64,000 nt of DNA from Ornithinimicrobium pratense. GTDB taxonomy: Bacteria; Actinomycetota; Actinomycetes; Actinomycetales; Dermatophilaceae. The stretch covers positions 3,475,412 through 3,539,411 of the forward strand of contig NZ_CP044427.1 of assembly GCF_008843165.1 (NCBI RefSeq). The letters run 5' to 3'. Positions 59,075 to 64,000 of this stretch are shown piece after piece. The notes beneath the pieces are model-generated. The model did not search any database. It saw nothing but the letters and a program-made list of their open reading frames with translations, and was not told where the DNA came from. Both the position numbers and the translations under genes were made by a program. How positions within the stretch are numbered: position 1 is the stretch's first letter; the number at the start of each line of letters is the position of its first letter.

Positions 59075-60088
59075 TCACACCTCCTGGCGGCGCATCTCGG
59101 CAGCCGCCTCTGCGTAGGACAGTGCACCCGCACTGCCTGGGTCGTGGGTCATGACGGTCTCGCCGTGGCTGGGGGCCTCGCTGACCCGGACCGAGCGGGG
59201 CACCACGGTCCGCAGGACGCGTTCACCGAAGTACTCCCGCACCTGGTCAGCCACGTCCGCCGCAAGTCGGGTCCGGCCGTCGTACATGGTCAGCAGAATG
59301 GTCGAGATGCGGAGGCCGGCGTTGAGATGCTGCTGAATGAGCTCAACGTTCTTCATCAACTGGCTCAAACCCTCAAGCGCGTAGTACTCACACTGGATAG
59401 GGATGAGCACCTCCCGCGCGGCGACGAAGGCGTTGACGGTGAGCAGGCCGAGGCTGGGCGGGCAGTCGATGATCACGAGGTCCAGCGGCTGGTCCTGCTC
59501 TGAGAGATAGACCTCAAGCGCGCGGCGCAGGCGATTCTCCCGGGCCACCAGGGGCACCAGTTCGATCTCGGCTCCAGCCAGATCGATGGTGGCCGGGGCG
59601 CACAGCAGACCTGGCACGTGTGGACAGGGCTGCACCACCTCAGACAGTGGTATACCGTCGATGATCACGTCGTAGATGCCAGCGGTACCGCTGGTGTGCG
59701 GGATGCTCAGTGCCGTGCTCGCGTTGCCCTGCGGGTCCATGTCGATGACCAGCACGCGCAGTCCGTCCAGGGCCATAGCGGCGGCGACATTGACAGCGGT
59801 GGTCGTCTTGCCGACCCCGCCCTTCTGGTTGGAGACCGTGATGATCCTGGTGCCGTGCCAGGGTCGACCTCCCGCGGACGCGGCGGAGACGCCCGCCGCT
59901 GTCACTTCAGGCGTTTCACGTGAAACTCCCTCGGCTGGAGCGCCCGTTTCACGTGGAACAGAGGGGCCCGGCGTCGCGCCGCCGGGCCCATCATCGCCTG
60001 GCCATCCCAGAACGCCGGCGCTGAGGAAAGAAGAAGGGAGGGACGGTGCGGGGACGGCAGGCCAGCCCAGCGGAGATGACGTCGACAT
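59075..60088 (-). CDS. parA: Chromosome-partitioning ATPase ParA
   Basis: Deviant Walker A ATPase of 337 residues that drives origin segregation with ParB. The P-loop is SNQKGGVGKTTTAVNVAAAM with the signature Lys; also LRVLVIDMDPQGNASTALSI and LVIIDCPPSLGLLTVNA. The N-terminal about 85 residues before the P-loop are Pro/Gly/Ser-rich and contain VPRETG and VSRETP, whose codons form two parS sites. The ATG at 60088 has GGAG at good distance; the longer frame upstream is not conserved. One base separates it from parB. Confidence 0.97.
   Translation of the reverse strand: MSTSSPLGWPAVPAPSLPSSFLSAGVLGWPGDDGPGGATPGPSVPRETGAPAEGVSRETPEVTAAGVSAASAGGRPWHGTRIITVSNQKGGVGKTTTAVNVAAAMALDGLRVLVIDMDPQGNASTALSIPHTSGTAGIYDVIIDGIPLSEVVQPCPHVPGLLCAPATIDLAGAEIELVPLVARENRLRRALEVYLSEQDQPLDLVIIDCPPSLGLLTVNAFVAAREVLIPIQCEYYALEGLSQLMKNVELIQQHLNAGLRISTILLTMYDGRTRLAADVADQVREYFGERVLRTVVPRSVRVSEAPSHGETVMTHDPGSAGALSYAEAAAEMRRQEV
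59913..59926. other. Perfect parS site inside parA
   Basis: GTTTCACGTGAAAC, the complete 14-base palindromic core of parS, encoding VSRET in the N-terminal extension of ParA. About 4 kb from the presumed oriC. Confidence 0.9.
59946..59959. other. Near-perfect parS site inside parA
   Basis: GTTTCACGTGGAAC, one mismatch from the core, 33 bases from the perfect site; it encodes VPRET. Confidence 0.7.
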
Positions 60089-60189
60089 GAGGGCTCCATC
60101 TTCGCTGATCAGAGGCCCCGAACCAAGCCGACCGGCCGAGAGAGGAACCCATGCTCGTCGATGCCTCAGAAGGGCTACTCCGAGGCCGT

Positions 60190-60966
60190 TCAGTGCGAGG
60201 AACGAGACCCTGGCCGGCCGCGCTTCGTTGACCCACGAGGCCGGTCGACACGCCGCCTCGTGCCGGGTGTGGACGCCTGCCACTGGGCGGGACGAACGAT
60301 CTCCACCACACGGACGGGCTCGCTGACCCGGCCGACTCCCAGGTGGTGCACCGCGCTCTGCTCGACCCCCATGCGATGGAGCAGGTCATGCGCCTGCTCG
60401 AGCTCGACCTCGGCGGCTTCTCCCTTCAGCGCCAGCAGTCGACCACCGGGCGCGAGCAGCGGGAACGACCAGGCCACCAGCTTGTCCAGGGAGGCCACAG
60501 CCCGCGCGGTCGCCACCGGCGCCAGCAGGCTCATCTCCTCGGCCCGGCCCCTGTGCACGGTGACGTTGCTCAGGCCCAGCGCCTCGACCGTGCTCTGCAG
60601 CCACGTCGTGCGGCGCAGCAACGGCTCGACGAGGTGCACCCGCAGGTCAGGCCGCACGATGGCGAGCACGAGGCCGGGCAGCCCTGCGCCGGACCCGATG
60701 TCGATGACGCTCTCGCCCTCATCGAGCATCGCCTCCGGCAGGGCGCAGTTGACCAGATGACGCTGCCAGAGCCGGGGTGCCTCCCGAGGACCCACGAGAC
60801 CGTGACTGATCCCCGTGGTGGCCAGCAGGTCGGCATACCGGCGGGCCAGGTCGAGTGAGTCGCCGAAGACGTCTGCGGCCTCGGCGGGCGGCTCCGGAGC
60901 GCCAGAGACGGGCGGAGGCACCGTGCGTCTGCCGCCCGGTGCCTCGCCGTCACGAGTCTGCGCCAT
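60190..60966 (-). CDS. rsmG: 16S rRNA (guanine527-N7) methyltransferase
   Basis: SAM-dependent methyltransferase (GidB) of 258 residues. The SAM motif is VIDIGSGAGLPGLVLAIVRP, with LVEPLLRRTTWLQSTVEALG and VTARAVASLDKLVAW-like elements (ATARAVASLDKLVAWSFPLL). The N-terminal 35 and C-terminal 30 residues are low-complexity extensions. The ATG at 60966 lies 12 bases after the jag stop. Position between jag and parA is the standard actinobacterial order. Confidence 0.96.
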   Translation of the reverse strand: MAQTRDGEAPGGRRTVPPPVSGAPEPPAEAADVFGDSLDLARRYADLLATTGISHGLVGPREAPRLWQRHLVNCALPEAMLDEGESVIDIGSGAGLPGLVLAIVRPDLRVHLVEPLLRRTTWLQSTVEALGLSNVTVHRGRAEEMSLLAPVATARAVASLDKLVAWSFPLLAPGGRLLALKGEAAEVELEQAHDLLHRMGVEQSAVHHLGVGRVSEPVRVVEIVRPAQWQASTPGTRRRVDRPRGSTKRGRPGSRSSH

Positions 60967-60978
60967 GCCGGGTCCGGG

Positions 60979-61659
60979 TCAGCGCCCGGGGAGAATCACG
61001 ACGTAGCGTCCCGGGTCGGCCCCCTCGGACTCCGAGTGCAACCCGGCGCCGAGGACCTCATCGTGGACGACCTTGCGCTCGAACGCGGTCATCGGCTCCA
61101 GCTCGCGCCGTTCACCGCTCTCCTTCACCTCGGCGATCGCGCGCTGGGCCGTCTGCACCAGCTCGCTGCGTCGATCCGAGCGGTAGCCGGCCACATCGAG
61201 CATCAGTCGGCTGCGCTCGCCGGTCTCGGCCTGGACCGCCAGGCGGGTCAGCTCCTGCAGCGCCTCAAGCACCTCACCACCGGTGCCGATGAGGCGCTGA
61301 GGAGCCGCGCCGTCCTCGGAGTCCACAATGGCGACTGCGGCGCGATCGCCTTCGACGTCCACCTCGAGGTCCCCGTCCAGGTCAGCGATGTCCAGCAGGG
61401 TCTCCAGGAAATCTGCGGCGATCTCGCCCTCCCGGACCAGATCTTGCGCGGCAACCGACGTGGACCGTGGGGCGGCCTGGTCACCCGTCTCCTGCGCAGG
61501 GGTGTCCGCCTCCGGCAGGTAAGCCTCGGGCGCCTCAACCGCCTCATCGGCCTCGCTGGCCACAGAAGCCTCTTGGGCCTCCGCTACCTCCCCTGGGCGG
61601 TCCTCGCTGGGCGCGTCCTGGACGGTGCGGTCATCGGGCTTGCCGGTGCTCGTGCTCAT
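60979..61659 (-). CDS. jag: Jag/KhpB family RNA-binding protein (KH-R3H)
   Basis: RNA-binding protein of 226 residues acting with YidC. An acidic Glu/Ala-rich region (1-80) is followed by a KH domain (about 85-155, RLIGTGGEVLEALQELTRLA) and an R3H domain (about 160-226, ELEPMTAFERKVVHDEV). ATG 61659 has AAGGAG 11 bases upstream; an ATG at 61689, overlapping the yidC stop as ATGA, would add ten residues. The N-terminal Jag_N domain is missing, as in other actinobacteria. Confidence 0.93.
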   Translation of the reverse strand: MSTSTGKPDDRTVQDAPSEDRPGEVAEAQEASVASEADEAVEAPEAYLPEADTPAQETGDQAAPRSTSVAAQDLVREGEIAADFLETLLDIADLDGDLEVDVEGDRAAVAIVDSEDGAAPQRLIGTGGEVLEALQELTRLAVQAETGERSRLMLDVAGYRSDRRSELVQTAQRAIAEVKESGERRELEPMTAFERKVVHDEVLGAGLHSESEGADPGRYVVILPGR

Positions 61660-61688
61660 CGCTGTGGTTTCTCCTTGATCGCGAATCA

Positions 61689-62669
61689 TCAGCGCTTCTT
61701 TGCGCGCTTCTTGCTCTTGGGCTGCACCCGCTGGCCGCCAGCCCTGGCCTGGGCGGCCTCCTCGGCCTCCGCCGCCTGGCGGTCCGCCATGAAGTTCGGG
61801 TTCTTCAGCTGAATACCGGTGGCGGCCTTGCCCTTGCGGGCCATCCGCTCCTGGTACTTCTTCTCCGCCGGGGTGTTCGGGGCCGGCATGTTGCGGATCA
61901 CGAGGAACTGCTGACCCATCGTCCAGAGGTTGCTCACCGTCCAGTAGATGAGCAGGGCGATCGGGAAGTTTACGCCGGTGACGGCGAAGACGATCGGCAG
62001 CGCGTAGATGAGGATCTGCTGCTGCCGGGCCATCGGGCTGTTCAGCGCCTCCGGCGACATGTTCTGGCGCATCAGCTGGTGGCTGGTGATGAACTGGGTG
62101 ACCGACATGACGACGATGAGCACCACCGCCAGGATCTTGGCGTGGATGTCGGTGTGGTGCAGGAAGGTCGAGGTCAGCTCGGCGCCGAAGATGTTCGAGG
62201 TCGCCATGTGTGTGGCCAACTCGGTGCTGAACAGGCCCATGGGCTCGCGCTCACCCGCAGCCACGGCCGCGGCCGTGTTCAGCAGCCGGAAGAGCGCGAA
62301 GAAGAAGGGCATCTGGATCAAGATCGGCAGGCACATCCCGAACGGGTTAGCCCCGGCCTCGCGGTAGAGACCGAACATCTCCTGCTGCAGCTTCTGCTGG
62401 CTGGCCTGGTCCTTCTTGCCCTTGTACCTGGCCTGGATCTTCATCAGCTCCGGCTGCACGATCTGCAGCCGTCGCTGGCTCTTGATCTGTCGCAGCATCA
62501 GTGGCGTCAGCATCGCCCGCAGGGTCAGCACGAGACCGACGATCGCCAGCACCCAGGTCCACCCGCTCGTCACCGGCATGCCCATCCGGACGAGCAGCCA
62601 CTCGAATCCGACCAGGATCGCGGAGTTGAACCAGATGAACGGGAACAGGATGGTGTCGAAAATGCCCAT
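61689..62669 (-). CDS. yidC: Membrane protein insertase YidC
   Basis: Oxa1-family insertase of 326 residues, Gram-positive type without the large periplasmic domain. Five helices: the first with FDTILFPFIWFNSAILVGF, then MLTPLMLRQIKSQRRLQIVQ with the conserved Arg in the hydrophilic groove, PFGMCLPILIQMPFFFALFR, and IYALPIVFAVTGVNFPIALL. The C-terminal tail (PKSKKRAKKR) is strongly basic for ribosome binding. ATG at 62669, seven bases after yidD. Confidence 0.97.
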   Translation of the reverse strand: MGIFDTILFPFIWFNSAILVGFEWLLVRMGMPVTSGWTWVLAIVGLVLTLRAMLTPLMLRQIKSQRRLQIVQPELMKIQARYKGKKDQASQQKLQQEMFGLYREAGANPFGMCLPILIQMPFFFALFRLLNTAAAVAAGEREPMGLFSTELATHMATSNIFGAELTSTFLHHTDIHAKILAVVLIVVMSVTQFITSHQLMRQNMSPEALNSPMARQQQILIYALPIVFAVTGVNFPIALLIYWTVSNLWTMGQQFLVIRNMPAPNTPAEKKYQERMARKGKAATGIQLKNPNFMADRQAAEAEEAAQARAGGQRVQPKSKKRAKKR

Positions 62670-62676
62670 GTGGTCC

Positions 62677-63081
62677 TCAGTGCTCGTGGTGAGCAGCGCT
62701 CACCGGGGTGATGTGGGTATGGGGCGTCCCCGCGTCCGGGTGGGTCGCGGCCGCACCGTCACGAGCAGCGGGCCTTCCACGAGGCGGTGGGACATGGTCC
62801 ACGCCCCCCGCGGACCAAGGGTTGCAGCGCAGGACCCGCCAGGCGGTCAGTGCCAGGCCACGGACCAGGCCATGACGCTCCAGCGCGGTCACGCCATACG
62901 CGGAGCAGGAGGGGTAGTAACCGCAGACCGGTCCGAAGATCGGGGAGATGATGCGCTGGTAGAGGCGGATGAGCCAGACGAGCGGGAGCGTCACCAGGCT
63001 GCGAGGCTGACCAGGCGCGACCCCGCCCCGGTGCACATCGCGTAGTTGGTCGGTCTGCCAGCGCAGGGGTTGGGTGCTCAC
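62677..63081 (-). CDS. yidD: Membrane protein insertion efficiency factor YidD
   Basis: Small membrane-associated protein of 134 residues. The family core [40 protein letters not shown] and [18 protein letters not shown] is complete, including the conserved Cys residues. About 30 extra N-terminal and 35 His/Ala-rich C-terminal residues. The GTG at 63081 overlaps the rnpA stop as GTGA. Confidence 0.96.
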   Translation of the reverse strand: MSTQPLRWQTDQLRDVHRGGVAPGQPRSLVTLPLVWLIRLYQRIISPIFGPVCGYYPSCSAYGVTALERHGLVRGLALTAWRVLRCNPWSAGGVDHVPPPRGRPAARDGAAATHPDAGTPHTHITPVSAAHHEH

Positions 63082-63443
63082 CGGAGCACCCGCTCCAGAG
63101 CCAGGTCCAGGGCCGCGCCCAGCTCGTGCGAAGAGGCGGTCGCCGCAGGCGGCTGGGCCCGCACGACCAGGTCCGTGCCGGCGGGCACCTGGCTCAGCCG
63201 GGCCACCACCTGAGCCCGCAGCCGGCGGATCACCCGGTGCCGCACGACCGAGTTACCCACGGCCTTGGACACCACAAAACCCACGCGCGGCGGGCGCGTG
63301 GGTGTGGTGTCGGTGAACATCGCTGCGTGGACGACGAGCAGGTCGGTGCCAGCCCGGCGGCGACGGCGCGTATCCCCGTCGACCCGTCTCGACACGCCGC
63401 GGTAGTCCTCCGGGCGGGAGAGTCGATGTCGACGCGGCAGCAT
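63078..63443 (-). CDS. rnpA: Ribonuclease P protein component
   Basis: Protein subunit of RNase P, 121 residues, needed for tRNA 5' maturation. [20 protein letters not shown] opens the protein; the RNA-binding RNR motif region reads [20 protein letters not shown], with His in place of the usual Asn. It lies 27 bases after rpmH in the canonical order. Confidence 0.96.
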   Translation of the reverse strand: MLPRRHRLSRPEDYRGVSRRVDGDTRRRRRAGTDLLVVHAAMFTDTTPTRPPRVGFVVSKAVGNSVVRHRVIRRLRAQVVARLSQVPAGTDLVVRAQPPAATASSHELGAALDLALERVLR

Positions 63444-63470
63444 CGCGGGCGCCGGAGCGGCCGACGCCGC

Positions 63471-63608
63471 TCAGGCGGACAAACTCGAGCGGCCCTTGGT
63501 GCGGCGCGCGTTCAGGATGGCTCGACCAGCACGGGTCCGCATGCGCAGACGGAAGCCGTGCTTCTTGGCGCGGCGGCGGTTGTTCGGCTGAAAGGTGCGC
63601 TTGCTCAT
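63471..63608 (-). CDS. rpmH: 50S ribosomal protein L34
   Basis: Basic protein of 45 residues: [20 protein letters not shown] then [20 protein letters not shown]. First gene of the rpmH-rnpA-yidD-yidC-jag operon. The ATG at 63608 follows GGAGCAGC. The next gene across the gap should be dnaA on the opposite strand. Confidence 0.98.
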   Translation of the reverse strand: MSKRTFQPNNRRRAKKHGFRLRMRTRAGRAILNARRTKGRSSLSA

Positions 63609-63740
63609 GGGTGCTGCTCCGAGGTCGGGGTTGGTCAGGGCGCTGGGCAGGGTCGGCCGCCAACGAAGGCCCACAGTGAGCGCACGTGTCAGGAGGCTCA
63701 ACCCATGGGCAGGCGAAAGCGGCCGGAATCGGCCTCCCCC

Positions 63741-63770
63741 ACGGTACGTTTCGTGCCACCCTGGGGTCAA
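63741..63770 (-). promoter_or_regulatory. Candidate promoter of the rpmH operon
   Basis: On the minus strand TTGACC (63770-63765), an 18-base spacer, then TACCGT (63746-63741). It would start transcription about 125 bases before rpmH. The rest of the 392-base stretch 63609-64000 contains no gene or repeat I can support. Confidence 0.5.
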
Positions 63771-64000
63771 ACCGACGGCGGAGAGACCCCGACATCCGCC
63801 GACAACTCCGGACCCGCCGCCAGCGCCCCGGAACGAGCCACGGGTGCCCCTGGTGAACACCCCGGCGCTCTCTCCGAGCAGGCCGTAGGATACGAAACCG
63901 CTTAGTGTGCACCCGGTCCACCGCGCCGGGAGGGGCGACACGCCGAGGGCGGAAGGAATCCTCCCTGGGCTACTTGCGGGCCACGGCCTCGGCTTGTTAG

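Overview
The window is a roughly 72% GC stretch from the origin-proximal part of an actinobacterial chromosome, most likely order Micrococcales (an Intrasporangiaceae/Ornithinimicrobiaceae-like genome; the family is inferred from gene order and codon use, not proven). The right end carries the classic left flank of oriC read on the minus strand: rpmH, rnpA, yidD, yidC, jag, rsmG, parA and parB. dnaA and oriC itself should lie just beyond position 64000. I see no tRNA, rRNA, insertion sequence, prophage or CRISPR array.

Layout. 1-1608: the 5' part of dnaB, interrupted at its Walker A motif by a 145-residue mini-intein. 1609-3899: a regulatory region with DnaA-box-like sites and a CIRCE operator, then hsp20 and a MATE transporter. 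3957-10689: a tightly overlapping Mrp-type Na+/H+ antiporter operon (mrpA with fused B domain, C, D, E, F, G). 10829-12710: the rpsF-ssb-rpsR-rplI operon with an intrinsic terminator. 13054-37914: a large accessory glycan locus with two UDP-sugar dehydrogenases, an ABC-2 polysaccharide exporter, about nine glycosyltransferases, an asparagine-synthetase-like enzyme and small membrane proteins. It is bracketed by an inverted duplication of one convergent gene pair. 38057-43041: ino1, a class A penicillin-binding protein and a GT87-like mannosyltransferase. 42924-46000: an O-acyltransferase and a chain-length-determinant-like protein. 45993-57797: the conserved block cca, nudix, DUF6049-like, murJ-pseudokinase, sigM, anti-sigma, trxB and trxA. 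57937-63608: chromosome partitioning and the yidC/rnpA/rpmH operon.

How the genes work together. The glycan locus looks like an ABC-transporter-dependent cell-wall polysaccharide or teichuronic-acid-like assembly line. The dehydrogenases make uronic acid donors, the cytoplasmic GT-B and GT-A enzymes build a chain, the TagGH/Wzm-Wzt-like pair exports it, and polyprenyl-dependent membrane transferases, an SGNH-linked acyltransferase and a Wzz-like protein could finish it. The asparagine-synthetase-like protein could amidate a uronic acid. That polymer is inferred, not shown. The housekeeping blocks concern replication (DnaB, SSB, DnaA boxes), segregation (ParAB and parS), envelope growth (PBP, MurJ, YidC) and redox stress (TrxB/TrxA behind an ECF-type promoter).

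Most notable observations: a class 3 (WCT) mini-intein in DnaB; an inverted duplication flanking the glycan locus, with a homopolymer frameshift in one copy; an asparagine-synthetase-like protein that is an internal tandem duplication with a decayed second half; a mosaic UDP-sugar dehydrogenase gene; ECF-sigma promoters before the anti-sigma and thioredoxin genes; parS sites inside the coding regions of parA and parB; and an over-represented, frame-independent TATGCCGT/ACGGCATA octamer.
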